Of a stretch of 64,000 nucleotides of DNA, positions 34,468 to 46,394 are shown piece by piece. The stretch comes from Stakelama saccharophila (lineage in GTDB: Bacteria; Pseudomonadota; Alphaproteobacteria; Sphingomonadales; Sphingomonadaceae). The position numbers and the translations under genes are program-made. The notes below the pieces were generated by a model, which worked only from the letters and a program-made list of their open reading frames with translations, was not told the origin of the DNA and did no database searches. Positions within the stretch are counted from its first letter, which is position 1, and each line of letters opens with the position of its first letter. Where the stretch lies: NCBI RefSeq assembly GCF_032229225.1, contig NZ_CP135076.1:2647001-2711000 (forward strand), read 5' to 3'.

Positions 34468-35411
34468 CGATTTCGGTCGACCAGATGGAAGACGCCCGTC
34501 GCGCGCTCGATGAACCGCTATTCGCGGATCTTTCGGGCGATCTTGAGGTCTCCTTCGAATTCTTCCCGCCCAAGACGGAGAAGATGGAACAGACGCTGTG
34601 GGATTCGGTGCAGACGCTGGCGCCGCTCGGGCCGCGTTTCGTCTCCGTCACCTATGGCGCGGGCGGCTCGACGCGCGAGCGCACGCACCAGACGGTGGCG
34701 CGCATCCAGCGCGAGACGCCGCTCAACGCCGCCGCCCACCTGACCTGTGTGGAGGCGAGCCGCGACGAAATCGACCAGGTGGCGGAGGAATATTGGAATG
34801 CCGGTATCCGCCATATCGTGGCGCTGCGCGGCGATCCGCCCGAACAGGGCCAGAAATTTCGGGCGCGCCCGGACGGCTACGCCAATGCCGCCGAGCTGAC
34901 GACCGGACTGAAAAAGCGCCATCCGTTTGAAATTTCGGTCGCGGCCTATCCCGAATGCCATCCCGATTCGGCCGACACCGCGGCGGACCTCGACAATCTG
35001 AAGCGCAAGTTCGACGCCGGCGCCGACCGGGCGATTACGCAGTTCTTCTTCTCGCCCGAGGCGTTCTTCAAGTTTCGCGACGCGGCGGCCGCATCCGGTA
35101 TCGACCGCGAAATCGTGCCGGGTATCCTGCCGGTGTCCAACGTCGCGCAGACGCGCAAGTTCGCCGGTATCTGCGGTGCGGAAATCCCCGCCTGGATGGA
35201 CCGGCTGTTCGAGGGGCTCGACGATCATCCCGATGCGCGCAAGCTCGTGTCGGCGACGCTGGCGGCCGAGATGTGCCGCAAGCTCTATGCCGGCGGCGTT
35301 CGGCACTTCCATTTCTATACGCTCAATCGGGCGGAGCTGAGTTTCGCCATCTGTCACCTGCTCGGCATGCGTGCCGATGGCGAGGCGGACAAGAAGAAGG
35401 CGGCCGCCTGA
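34464..35411 (+). CDS. metF: 5,10-Methylenetetrahydrofolate reductase
   Basis: 315 residues, a full-length FAD-dependent TIM-barrel enzyme that makes 5-methyl-THF for methionine synthase. Conserved EFFPPKTEKM near the N terminus, SVTYGAGGSTRERT, NIVALRGDPP-like IVALRGDPPEQG, and the C-terminal HFYTLNRAELS are present. It overlaps the regulator gene by 4 bases and precedes the two methionine synthase genes, so it should be controlled with them. Confidence 0.97.
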   Translation: MTISVDQMEDARRALDEPLFADLSGDLEVSFEFFPPKTEKMEQTLWDSVQTLAPLGPRFVSVTYGAGGSTRERTHQTVARIQRETPLNAAAHLTCVEASRDEIDQVAEEYWNAGIRHIVALRGDPPEQGQKFRARPDGYANAAELTTGLKKRHPFEISVAAYPECHPDSADTAADLDNLKRKFDAGADRAITQFFFSPEAFFKFRDAAAASGIDREIVPGILPVSNVAQTRKFAGICGAEIPAWMDRLFEGLDDHPDARKLVSATLAAEMCRKLYAGGVRHFHFYTLNRAELSFAICHLLGMRADGEADKKKAAA

Positions 35412-35424
35412 CATCATCCGTCAC

Positions 35425-35441
35425 CCCGGCAGGAGGCCGGG
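35425..35441. repeat. Short hairpin repeat between metF and metH1
   Basis: CCCGGC (35425-35430) pairs with GCCGGG (35436-35441) around a 5-base loop, in a CACCCCGG...GCCGGGACCCC context. The same kind of CCCGGC/GCCGGG hairpin is a frequent intergenic repeat in alphaproteobacteria. It is in the 101-base gap between metF and metH1 and has no T run. Confidence 0.5.
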
Positions 35442-35512
35442 ACCCCGTGCGGCGCACGCGCGCTGAGGAATTGAACGATCCCGGTTTTCCGTCGGGACGA
35501 CGAGGTAGAAAC

Positions 35513-36562
35513 ATGACGACTGCACGCGAACGACTGATGGAAGAAGCGCGCGAGCGCATCCTGATCAACGACGGCGCCTTCGGCACCGAGGTTCAGAACT
35601 ATAAGCTGCAGGAGGCCGATTTTGCCGGTGACCTGGGGCTTTCCAAAGACCAGAAGGGCAATAACGACATCCTCGCGCTGTCGAAGCCGGAGATCGTCGA
35701 GAAGGTGACGAGCGCCTATCTGGAGGCGGGGTCGGACATCGTCGCGACCAACACCTTTTCCGCCAACACGATCAGCCAGGCCGATTACGGCGCCGAGGAG
35801 CTGGTCAGGGACATCAACATCGAATCCGCCCGCATCGCGCGCAAGGCGGCCGATGCGTTCGAGGAAAAGGACGGCCGCCCCCGCTTCGTCGCCGGCGCGA
35901 TCGGGCCGACCAACAAGACGCTGTCGCTGAGTCCGGATGTCGAGGATCCCGGATTCCGCGAGATCGATTTCGATTATCTCAAGGGCGTCTACCGCGACCA
36001 GATCGACGCGCTGGTCGAGGGCGGCACTGATTTCATCCTGATCGAGACAGTGTTCGACACGCTGAACGCCAAGGCCGGCATCATGGCGGCGCTGGAGGCG
36101 GGGACCGATCTCGGCCGCGACCTGCCGATCATGCTGTCGATGACGCTGACCGACCTGTCGGGCCGCAACCTGTCGGGGCACACGGTCGAGGCGTTCTGGC
36201 ACGCGGTGCGGCATGCGAAGCCGCTGACGATCGGTCTGAACTGCTCGTTCGGCGCGGAACAGCTCCGCCCGCATGTCGCGACGCTGTCGAAGATCGCCGA
36301 TACGCTCATCATGGCCTATCCCAATGCCGGCCTGCCCAACGAACTCGGCGAATATGACGAGCGGCCGGAAACGACCGCGGGCCTCGTGAAGGACTGGGCC
36401 GAGCAGGGGATGGTCAACATCCTCGGCGGCTGTTGCGGCTCCACGCCGGCGCATATCCGCGCGATCGCCGACGCGGTGAAGGGGCTGAGCCCGCGCGAGC
36501 TTCCGACGCCGGAGGTTCGCACCCGGCTCGCCGGCCTCGAACCCATGACCATGGCGGCGTAG
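35513..36562 (+). CDS. metH: Methionine synthase, homocysteine-binding part (MetH1)
   Basis: 349 residues corresponding to the first module of cobalamin-dependent methionine synthase. It begins ILINDGAFGTEVQNYKL, and the zinc-binding cysteines are in GLNCSFGAE and GGCCGSTPAH. The module binds homocysteine and receives the methyl group. The rest of MetH is encoded by the next gene, so the enzyme is made as two polypeptides. The protein ends cleanly after the module and has its own start, so this is not a frameshift. Confidence 0.92.
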   Translation: MTTARERLMEEARERILINDGAFGTEVQNYKLQEADFAGDLGLSKDQKGNNDILALSKPEIVEKVTSAYLEAGSDIVATNTFSANTISQADYGAEELVRDINIESARIARKAADAFEEKDGRPRFVAGAIGPTNKTLSLSPDVEDPGFREIDFDYLKGVYRDQIDALVEGGTDFILIETVFDTLNAKAGIMAALEAGTDLGRDLPIMLSMTLTDLSGRNLSGHTVEAFWHAVRHAKPLTIGLNCSFGAEQLRPHVATLSKIADTLIMAYPNAGLPNELGEYDERPETTAGLVKDWAEQGMVNILGGCCGSTPAHIRAIADAVKGLSPRELPTPEVRTRLAGLEPMTMAA

Positions 36563-36570
36563 CTCCCCCG

Positions 36571-36664
36571 CCCGCTCGCGGGAGGGGTTAGGGGGGGCAA
36601 ACTCCCCCACCCGCCCGCATGAATCGATTGCCCCTCCCCCGACCCCTCCCGCAGGCGGGAGGGG
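36571..36664. repeat. Hairpin repeats between the two metH genes
   Basis: The 114-base gap holds two pyrimidine/purine hairpins: CCCGC-TC-GCGGG at 36571-36582 within CCCCCG...GGAGGGG, and a perfect 10-bp palindrome at 36643-36664 (CCCCTCCCGC and GCGGGAGGGG). Runs of CCCCC and GGGGG lie around them. The second hairpin ends two bases before the metH2 Shine-Dalgarno GAAGG, so it could affect its translation. This is a dispersed-repeat type common in sphingomonads. Confidence 0.75.
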
Positions 36665-36676
36665 AGAAGGAATTAA

Positions 36677-39286
<2,610 letters not shown>

Positions 39287-39294
39287 GGCTCGGC

Positions 39295-40338
39295 TCAGGG
39301 CGGCGCCGCGCCCCCGCTCGGTGGCAGGCCGGGGACGAAATCGACCGCGCCGAAGCTTTCCAGACAGATCCACGCGACGATCCCGCCATACAGGGCGAGC
39401 AGGAAGACCGCCTCGCCCCGGCCGAGAGCGAGATTGGTCCGCATGGTCAGGAACAAGGCGATGGTCGCAACCGTCAGCACCGCCATCAGCGGTGCCGCCA
39501 CGGCGAAGTCGATGACGGCGGCGCCCGCGATCAGAATACCGGCGGGGATGCAGACGAGCAGATCGAAGATGTTGCTGCCCAGCACGTTGGACAGGCTCGT
39601 CACCGCCTGCCCGCCCCGCGCCGCACGGACCGAGACGAAGGCATCGGGCACCGACGTTCCCGCGGCAACGACGGTGAACCCCCAAACGAAACCGGGCGTG
39701 GCGAAGATGTCGCCGAAATTGATCGCGGCGCGCACCAGCGCCTCGACGCCTGCCACGATCAGCACCAGCGACAAGGCCAGCCGGCCCCACTCGGCGAGCG
39801 GGCGAATGTCCTGGCTCGCCTCCTCGGCGCGGTCGTCGACGGCGTCCTGATATTGGACGAAGATATAGAGCAGGTAGAGCAGCAGCGGCAGCAGCGCGAG
39901 CGGGCGGGTCATCTCGCCCTGCAACGCGCCCGCCCCGCCCCGCGGATGATAGATCACGGCGAAGGAGAAGGCGAGCAGCAGCACCGCCACCGCGATCATG
40001 TAGAATTGCGATTCCTTGTAGACGAGGTCCCGGTTCGCCTCCAACCTGCCGCCGAACAGCCTCGACATTGCCGGAATGACCAGGATGTTGAACAGCGCCG
40101 ATCCCACGATCGCCGCTACACCCAGTTCAAAGGCGCCGTGCAGCGCCGCCGACAGCACCGTGGTGGTCAGCTCCGGGAAACTCGATCCCACCGCCACGAC
40201 GACGGCGCCCTTGACGATTTCCGGCAGCCGGTAATATTCGGCCAGCCGCTCGCTCGATCGTTCGAGCAGTCCGCTGCCCGTCCAGATCACCAATGCGCCG
40301 ACGATGGCGACGGCAGTCCATAGCAGGATTTGCGACAT
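39295..40338 (-). CDS. Calcium/sodium cation exchanger (CaCA family)
   Basis: 347 residues with about ten transmembrane helices. It has the two internally repeated alpha motifs of the family, VGSSFPELTTTVLSAALHG and AAGTSVPDAFVSVRAARGG, each followed by a GSALFNILVIP or GSNIFDLLVC motif. It is likely a Ca2+/H+ or Ca2+/Na+ antiporter; ion choice is not resolved. The start is ATG 40338; the frame continues upstream without similarity. The gene converges on metH2, 8 bases away. Confidence 0.9.
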   Translation of the reverse strand: MSQILLWTAVAIVGALVIWTGSGLLERSSERLAEYYRLPEIVKGAVVVAVGSSFPELTTTVLSAALHGAFELGVAAIVGSALFNILVIPAMSRLFGGRLEANRDLVYKESQFYMIAVAVLLLAFSFAVIYHPRGGAGALQGEMTRPLALLPLLLYLLYIFVQYQDAVDDRAEEASQDIRPLAEWGRLALSLVLIVAGVEALVRAAINFGDIFATPGFVWGFTVVAAGTSVPDAFVSVRAARGGQAVTSLSNVLGSNIFDLLVCIPAGILIAGAAVIDFAVAAPLMAVLTVATIALFLTMRTNLALGRGEAVFLLALYGGIVAWICLESFGAVDFVPGLPPSGGAAPP

Positions 40339-40467
40339 GGCGGCTGTTCCCCCTTCGGCCGTTGACACCGGCCCGCACCAGGCCCGCTTAGCGCTTGCAC
40401 CCGCCCCGCCCGCACGGGCATAGACGGCGCAGTCCAACAACCCTTTTGAGGAAAGTCAGTTTCGCCG

Positions 40468-42468
40468 ATGTCCGAGATGTTCACAATCACGCTGCCCGAC
40501 GGTTCCGTCCGGAAGGTAGCGCCGGGGACTACCCCCGCGGACGTCGCGGCCGCCATCGGACCGGGGCTCGCCAAGGCCGCACTGGCAGCGCGCGTGGACG
40601 GCGAGGTGCGCGATCTCAATCGGCCGCTTCCCGGCGATGCCGATCTGGCGCTGATCACCGCGCGCGACGAGCCGCAAGCGCTGGAGCTGGTGCGCCACGA
40701 TTATGCGCATGTACTGGCCGAGGCGATCCAGGCGCTGTGGCCGGGCACGCAGATCACGTTCGGCCCGGCAACCGAGGACGGCTTCTATTACGACGTGAAG
40801 GCGCCCGAGGGCCGCGACCCCTTCTCGATGGACGACCTGCCCGCGATCGAGGAAAAGATGCGCGAGATCATTCGCGCCGACAAACCGCTCAAGCGCGAGG
40901 TATGGAGCCGCGAGGACCTGATTGCCAAGTGGAAGGCGGACGGCGAGACGTTCAAGGCCGAATGGGCGGCCGAGCTTCCCGAGGGCGAGGAACTGACGGT
41001 GTACTGGTCGGGCGAGGACTGGCTCGACATGTGCCGCGGGCCGCACCTCGCCTCGACCGGCAAGCTGGACCCCAACGCCTTCAAGCTGATGCGTGTCGCC
41101 GGCGCATACTGGCGCGGCGACCAGAACAATGCGCAACTGACGCGCATCTACGGCACCGGCTGGCTCAACAAGAAGCAGCTCGACCAGCATCTCCACCGGC
41201 TCGAGGAAGCGGCCAAGCGCGACCACCGCAAGCTGGGCGCGGAGATGGACCTGTTCCACCTTCAGGCCGAAGCGCACGGCTCCGTCTTCTGGCACCCCAA
41301 GGGTTATGTCATCTGGCGCGAGTTGGAGGCCTATATGCGCCGCGCGATCGACGGCGCCGGCTACCGCGAGGTCAAGACGCCGCAGGTGATGGACGCGCGC
41401 CAGTGGGAGCAGTCGGGCCATTGGGGCAAGTACCGCGAGAACATGTTCGTCATCCCCGACGAGGTGCCCAATGTCGAGGATGAGGGTCCGATCGTCTCCG
41501 ACGACGCGGACTGGATGGCCTTGAAGCCGATGAACTGCCCGGCGCATGTCCTGATCTTCAAACAGGGCATCAAGAGCTATCGCGACCTGCCGATGCGCCT
41601 TTATGAAAACGGCTGCTGCCATCGCAACGAGCCGCACGGCGCGCTGCACGGCCTGATGCGCGTGCGCCAGTTCACGCAAGACGATGCGCATATCTTCTGC
41701 CGCGAGGACCAGATCGTGGACGAGGTCCGCGCCTTCTGCGAACTGGCCGACCGCATCTACCGCGATTTCGGGTTCACATACGCGATCAAGCTGGCGCTAC
41801 GCCCCGACAAGCGGTTCGGCTCGGACGCCGATTGGGACCAGGCAGAGGACGAGCTGCGGAACGCCGTGGTCGAGGCGGGGCAGGCCACGCCGGAATATGG
41901 CTGGGAGGAACTGCCCGGCGAAGGCGCCTTCTATGCCCCCAAGCTGGAATGGCACCTGACCGACGCGATCGGTCGGACCTGGCAGGTCGGCACGATCCAG
42001 TCCGACCGCGTGCTGCCCGAGCGGCTCGACGCGACCTATGTCGGCGAGGATGGCGAGCGGCACCGGCCGATCATGCTCCACCGCGCGATCTTCGGCAGCT
42101 ACGAGCGATTCATCGGCATGCTGATCGAACATTTCGAGGGCAAGCTGCCGCTGTGGCTGGCGCCGGTGCAGGCGGTCGTCGCGACGATCGTGTCCGATGC
42201 CGACGACTATGCCGGGCAAGTGGCCGCCAAGCTGCGCGCGGCGGGTATCCGCGTCGAGATCGACCTTCGCAACGAAAAGATCAACTACAAGGTGCGCGAA
42301 CACAGCCTCGCCAAGGTTCCCAACCTCCTCGTCGTGGGCAAGCGCGAGGCGGATGAAGGCACCGTGGCATTGAGGCAACTAGGCGTTGGCGCGAAGCAGC
42401 AAATACTGTCGCTGGACGACGCGCTGGCGCAACTCGAAACCGACGCAACACCGCCCGATCTGCGCTGA
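40468..42468 (+). CDS. thrS: Threonyl-tRNA synthetase
   Basis: 666 residues, complete. The N-terminal TGS domain ([24 protein letters not shown]) is followed by the editing domain with its HxxxH region ([18 protein letters not shown]), the class II catalytic core with motif 2 region [26 protein letters not shown] and the zinc ligand cysteine in NCPAHVLIF, and a C-terminal anticodon-binding domain ([31 protein letters not shown]). It charges tRNA-Thr and hydrolyses Ser-tRNA-Thr. Followed by infC in the order typical of bacteria. Confidence 0.98.
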   Translation: MSEMFTITLPDGSVRKVAPGTTPADVAAAIGPGLAKAALAARVDGEVRDLNRPLPGDADLALITARDEPQALELVRHDYAHVLAEAIQALWPGTQITFGPATEDGFYYDVKAPEGRDPFSMDDLPAIEEKMREIIRADKPLKREVWSREDLIAKWKADGETFKAEWAAELPEGEELTVYWSGEDWLDMCRGPHLASTGKLDPNAFKLMRVAGAYWRGDQNNAQLTRIYGTGWLNKKQLDQHLHRLEEAAKRDHRKLGAEMDLFHLQAEAHGSVFWHPKGYVIWRELEAYMRRAIDGAGYREVKTPQVMDARQWEQSGHWGKYRENMFVIPDEVPNVEDEGPIVSDDADWMALKPMNCPAHVLIFKQGIKSYRDLPMRLYENGCCHRNEPHGALHGLMRVRQFTQDDAHIFCREDQIVDEVRAFCELADRIYRDFGFTYAIKLALRPDKRFGSDADWDQAEDELRNAVVEAGQATPEYGWEELPGEGAFYAPKLEWHLTDAIGRTWQVGTIQSDRVLPERLDATYVGEDGERHRPIMLHRAIFGSYERFIGMLIEHFEGKLPLWLAPVQAVVATIVSDADDYAGQVAAKLRAAGIRVEIDLRNEKINYKVREHSLAKVPNLLVVGKREADEGTVALRQLGVGAKQQILSLDDALAQLETDATPPDLR

Positions 42469-42577
42469 TCGCAACGGCTGGAACGAAGCGTACGCCGTCC
42501 CGTTTGGCGTCGTGGTCGGCGCCGTCTTCAAAAGCGGCGGTGAATCCCTTATGTTATAAGCTCGTGCAATTTTGGAC

Positions 42578-42593
42578 AGGAGAGACCAACATA
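42578..42593 (+). promoter_or_regulatory. Shine-Dalgarno indicating an ATA start for infC
   Basis: AGGAGAG at 42578-42584 precedes ATA at 42591-42593 by 6 bases, whereas the next in-frame ATG at 42603 is 18 bases away. Near-optimal spacing at a non-canonical initiator is the infC signature known from E. coli, where AUU is used. Confidence 0.65.
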
Positions 42594-43136
42594 CGTCCCC
42601 CCATGCGGCGTAATACGCCCCCGCCGATGAACGGCCCCCGGTACAATGAATTCATCCAGTCGCCCAAGGTCCGCGTGATCGACCATGATGGCGAAAATCT
42701 GGGTGTGATGTATACGCGCGAGGCGATGGAGCAGGCCGCCGAAGTCGGCCTCGACCTCGTCGAGGTGTCGCCCAACGCCGACCCGCCCGTGGCGAAGTTC
42801 CTCGATGTCGGCAAGTACAAATACGAGGCCCAGAAAAAGGCCAATGCCGCGCGCAAGACGCAGAAGACGCAAGAGATCAAAGAGATCAAGATGCGTCCAA
42901 ACATCGACGATCACGATTACGACACCAAGATGCGCAACGTGCACAAATTCATCGGCGAAGGCGACAAGGTGAAGGTCACGCTGCGCTTTCGCGGCCGCGA
43001 ACTGTCGCACGGCGAACTCGGCATGGCGCTGCTGCAGCGCGTTGCCGAAGACTGCGCCGAGGACGCCAAGGTCGAATCCTTTCCGCGCATGGAAGGCCGC
43101 CAGATGCTGATGGTGCTGGCGCCGAAGCAACAATGA
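42591..43136 (+). CDS. infC: Translation initiation factor IF-3
   Basis: About 181 residues: N-domain ([61 protein letters not shown]), basic linker, and C-domain ([38 protein letters not shown]). IF-3 prevents subunit joining and checks the start codon. I place the start at ATA 42591 because AGGAGAG ends 6 bases upstream, the normal spacing; the first ATG at 42603 is 18 bases from it. A rare start would fit the known IF-3 autoregulation at poor start codons. Its stop overlaps the next gene as ATGA. Confidence 0.9.
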   Translation: MRPPMRRNTPPPMNGPRYNEFIQSPKVRVIDHDGENLGVMYTREAMEQAAEVGLDLVEVSPNADPPVAKFLDVGKYKYEAQKKANAARKTQKTQEIKEIKMRPNIDDHDYDTKMRNVHKFIGEGDKVKVTLRFRGRELSHGELGMALLQRVAEDCAEDAKVESFPRMEGRQMLMVLAPKQQ

Positions 43137-44026
43137 CCGTCCGCCGCGCCGCAGCGCTCGCGCTCGGCGCGGTTTCCTTGCTGGCGGACGCACCGGCACC
43201 GCAGGATGCGTCCGGTTCGGGGCTGTCCGCGAAGAACGGTCGCGTCGACATGCCGCTGGAACGGCCGGCCGATTATCGGCTCGTCTGGTCGGACGAGTTC
43301 GATTCTCCCGGCCTGCCCGACCCGGCGAAGTGGCGCTACGACACCAGCCGGAACAAGCAGGGCTGGTACAATCACGAAAAGCAATATTACAGCGCCGGGC
43401 GACCCGAAAACGCCCGGATCGCCGACGGCAAGCTGATCCTCCAGGCGCGACGCGAACGGCTGGATGATGATACGCCCGACGATTATGGCGGGCAGGACTA
43501 TACTTCCGCCCGGCTCGTCACCCGCGGCCTGGCGGAATGGAAGTACGGCTTTTTCGAGGTTTCGGCGAAGATCCCGTGCGGTCGCGGCACCTGGCCGGCC
43601 ATCTGGATGCTCGGCACCGGTGGCGAGGACTGGCCCGCCCAGGGCGAGATCGACATCATGGAGCATGTCGGTTTCGACCCCGGCGTGGTGCACGGCACGA
43701 TTCACACCAAAGCCTATAATCATGTCGCCGGCACACAGATCGGGTCGCAAGTGACGCTCGACGACGCATGCACCAGCTTTCACCGCTATCAGCTCGATTG
43801 GTCGCCGCAGCGTATCCTGATCGGCGTCGACGGCCGCGCCTATATGCGCTTTGCCAATGACGGCAGCGGCGACCATGCGCGCTGGCCGTTCGACCGGCCC
43901 GAATATCTGATCCTCAACATCGCCGTCGGCGGCGACTGGGGCGGCAAGAAAGGAATCGATCCCGATGCGTTCCCGGCGCGCATGATGGTCGACTATGTCC
44001 GTATATGGCAGAATCCGGGCCAGTGA
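43133..44026 (+). CDS. Secreted glycoside hydrolase family 16 glucanase
   Basis: 297 residues. A weak signal sequence ([20 protein letters not shown]) precedes a GH16 jelly-roll domain. The catalytic motif EIDIMEH places the nucleophile and acid/base at about E172 and E177 with D174 between. Upstream [36 protein letters not shown] and later GGDWGGKKG complete the family pattern. It probably cleaves beta-1,3/1,4 or beta-1,3-glucans outside the cell. Its start overlaps the infC stop by 4 bases, an unusual coupling with a translation factor gene. Confidence 0.9.
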   Translation: MTVRRAAALALGAVSLLADAPAPQDASGSGLSAKNGRVDMPLERPADYRLVWSDEFDSPGLPDPAKWRYDTSRNKQGWYNHEKQYYSAGRPENARIADGKLILQARRERLDDDTPDDYGGQDYTSARLVTRGLAEWKYGFFEVSAKIPCGRGTWPAIWMLGTGGEDWPAQGEIDIMEHVGFDPGVVHGTIHTKAYNHVAGTQIGSQVTLDDACTSFHRYQLDWSPQRILIGVDGRAYMRFANDGSGDHARWPFDRPEYLILNIAVGGDWGGKKGIDPDAFPARMMVDYVRIWQNPGQ

Positions 44027-44035
44027 CGCGGCCGC

Positions 44036-44431
44036 TCAGGCAGCTCCCGGCGCGGCAGGCGGCTCCCACAATTCGATGGCGTTACCTTCCGGATCATGGA
44101 TGCGGGCGAACTGTCCGGTTTCCGGCGAATCCCACTCCGCGCGGGTCTCGATATCGACTCCGGCCGCGCTCAACCGTTCCAGCAGACCTTCGAGATCGGA
44201 CACGCGCAGGTTGAGCATGAACGTCTTGCCGGCGGCGAAATAATCGGTGTCGTGCCTGAAGGGAGCGAACACCACGGGGCCACCCCGTGTCATCCAGAAC
44301 CATTTGTCGGGATCGCCGGCGCCTTCGGCATTGCAACCCGCGCCGATGTCCAGATGTTCTCGATACCACGACGACAGCGCGTCCGGATCGCGGGCGCGAA
44401 AGAATATGCCGCCTATACCAAGGACGCCCAT
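44036..44431 (-). CDS. VOC-family (glyoxalase/dioxygenase superfamily) protein
   Basis: 131 residues with the vicinal-oxygen-chelate fold: two beta-alpha-beta modules (GIGGIFFRARDPDALSSWYREHLDI and NLRVSDLEGLLERLSAAGVDIETRAEWDS), ending HDPEGNAIELWEPP. This is the generic glyoxalase/bleomycin-resistance type and the substrate is unknown. The start is ATG 44431; longer open frame upstream is not supported. It converges on GH16. Confidence 0.85.
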   Translation of the reverse strand: MGVLGIGGIFFRARDPDALSSWYREHLDIGAGCNAEGAGDPDKWFWMTRGGPVVFAPFRHDTDYFAAGKTFMLNLRVSDLEGLLERLSAAGVDIETRAEWDSPETGQFARIHDPEGNAIELWEPPAAPGAA

Positions 44432-44506
44432 GATTCGCTCTCCTCGATCCTCAGGATCGCAACAGTCTAGCTCGCGCCCGGCCTCCGGCATAGCTACGGT
44501 CGCGCA

Positions 44507-46381
44507 ATGATCGATTCGCTGCTCGTAAAGCTGGCGCTGATCGGAATCATCGGCATCGGCGCGCAATGGGTAGCCTGGCGCACCGGCAAGCCGGCGATCG
44601 CCCTGATGCTGCTCGCCGGCATCATTGCCGGACCGGTACTGGGCATCATCGTGCCGGAACGCGATCTCGGCCCGTTGCAGGAACCGATCATCAAGCTCGC
44701 CGTCGCGGTGATCCTGTTCGAAGGGGGATTGAGCCTCAACTTCCGGGATCTGCGCCACGCCGGCAGCGCGGTGCTGCGGCTCGTTCTGATCGGAGTGCCG
44801 CTGGGATGGTTCCTGGGCGCTTGGGCGGCGCATTACGGCGCCGGCCTGGGCTGGGAGGTTTCGCTGCTGTTCGGCGGCATCCTGGTGGTCACGGGGCCGA
44901 CCGTCATCGGCCCGATGCTGCGCACGCTCCACCTGCCGCCGCGCGTATCCGATACCCTGCGCTGGGAGGGTATCGTCAACGATCCGATCGGCGCGCTGCT
45001 CGCCGTCGGGATTTTCGGCTACATCACCTATTCGGGACAGGATGCGGGGCTGCTCGCGGTGGGCATGGACGTCCTCGCGGCGACGACCGCGGCAGGCTTT
45101 CTGGGCGTGGCCCTGGGATTTGCCGTCACCTGGTTGTTTCCGCGCGGTTACGTGCCTGAGTTCCTGAAGTCACCGGTGTTGCTGATCGTGGTGATCGCCG
45201 GCTTCGTCATTGCCGATATCGTGAAGCACGAGACCGGGCTCGTCACCGTTACGCTGATGGGCGTCGTGATGGCCAACCGGCCTGTCCATTCCACCCGCGT
45301 GCTGCGCCGGTTCAAGGAGGACCTTACCGTTCTCCTGATCTCCGGCGTGTTCATCATCCTGTCCGCCTCGCTCGACTGGGAGACGCTGTCGGCATTCCAG
45401 GCGCGTTTCATCCTTTTCCTCCTGCTGCTGCTCTTCGTGGTGCGGCCGCTCACCGTGCTCGTCAGCCTGCTCTTTTCCAGCACGCCCTGGCGCGAACGCC
45501 TGTTCATCGCCTGGATCGCGCCGCGCGGTATTGTCGCGGTCGCCATCACCGGCCTGTTCGCGATCCGCCTGTCCGAATACGGCATTCCCGATACCGAGGC
45601 GCTGGTGCCGCTGAGCTTCGGCGTCGTCATCGTGACGATCCTGGCGCACGGCTTTTCCGCCCGACTGGTCGCGAAGCGGCTGGGGATAGACCAGGGCAAG
45701 GGCGACGGCATCCTGTTCGTCGGCGCGAACGACTGGACGACCGCGCTCGGCGTCTATCTGAAGTCGCTGGGCTATCCGGTGACCATTGCCGACAGTTCCA
45801 CATTCGCCCTGCGCAATCCCAGGCGGCAGGACCTGGAAGTCTATCGCGGCGATCTTCTCGACGAGGTGATGCAGGATCACCTCGATCTCGGCCAGTATCA
45901 GCAACTGCTCGCAGCGTCCGACAACGACGCCTACAATTCGCTCATCTGCGCCGACCTCGGCCCCGAAATGGGGTTCGAGAAGCTGACCCAGACGGCCCCC
46001 GCAAAGACCAAGCGCGGCGGCGTCACCCCGCGCGGACGGGTGTTGATGGGAAGCGAGCGGACGAGCGACGAGTTGCAACGGCTGGTCAACGAAGGCTGGG
46101 AGTTCAGCCGCACCAGGATCACCGAAAAGTTCACCTTCGCAGATTTCCGCAACAACCTGGACGAGGGCGGCGAACCCATCGCCGTGCAGCACCCCGACGG
46201 AATGCTCGAATTCTTCGCCGCGAGCCAGAAGCCGTTCGTCGAGGATGGCGATCAGGTGATCAGCTTCATTCCGCCGGAATCGGAAGCGGACAAGACGGCC
46301 CGGCACGAAGCGCGGGCCAGCGAGGCGAAACAGGCCAAGGCGAAGACCGACGCCAAGGCCGCGGCCGCCGATCAGGGCTGA
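44507..46381 (+). CDS. Cation:proton antiporter (CPA1 type) with NAD-binding-like domain
   Basis: 624 residues. The first ~390 form about twelve transmembrane helices of a CPA-type exchanger (ALMLLAGIIAGPVLGIIVPE, FEGGLSLNFRDL, VTGPTVIGPMLRTL, EGIVNDPIGALLAVGIF, IAPRGIVAVAITGLFAI). Then comes a TrkA-N-like nucleotide-binding domain (GILFVGANDWTTALGVYLKSLGYPVTIAD) and a charged Lys/Ala/Glu tail. It exchanges Na+ or K+ for H+ across the inner membrane. Gene lies head-on with glnD, 13 bases apart. Confidence 0.9.
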   Translation: MIDSLLVKLALIGIIGIGAQWVAWRTGKPAIALMLLAGIIAGPVLGIIVPERDLGPLQEPIIKLAVAVILFEGGLSLNFRDLRHAGSAVLRLVLIGVPLGWFLGAWAAHYGAGLGWEVSLLFGGILVVTGPTVIGPMLRTLHLPPRVSDTLRWEGIVNDPIGALLAVGIFGYITYSGQDAGLLAVGMDVLAATTAAGFLGVALGFAVTWLFPRGYVPEFLKSPVLLIVVIAGFVIADIVKHETGLVTVTLMGVVMANRPVHSTRVLRRFKEDLTVLLISGVFIILSASLDWETLSAFQARFILFLLLLLFVVRPLTVLVSLLFSSTPWRERLFIAWIAPRGIVAVAITGLFAIRLSEYGIPDTEALVPLSFGVVIVTILAHGFSARLVAKRLGIDQGKGDGILFVGANDWTTALGVYLKSLGYPVTIADSSTFALRNPRRQDLEVYRGDLLDEVMQDHLDLGQYQQLLAASDNDAYNSLICADLGPEMGFEKLTQTAPAKTKRGGVTPRGRVLMGSERTSDELQRLVNEGWEFSRTRITEKFTFADFRNNLDEGGEPIAVQHPDGMLEFFAASQKPFVEDGDQVISFIPPESEADKTARHEARASEAKQAKAKTDAKAAAADQG

Positions 46382-46394
46382 ATGTCGATCGGCC

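Noticed and set aside
35513..36676. metH split as a sequencing frameshift
   Set aside because: Both genes have full domain boundaries, separate starts, a normal stop and a repeat-filled gap; no single-base change would join them.
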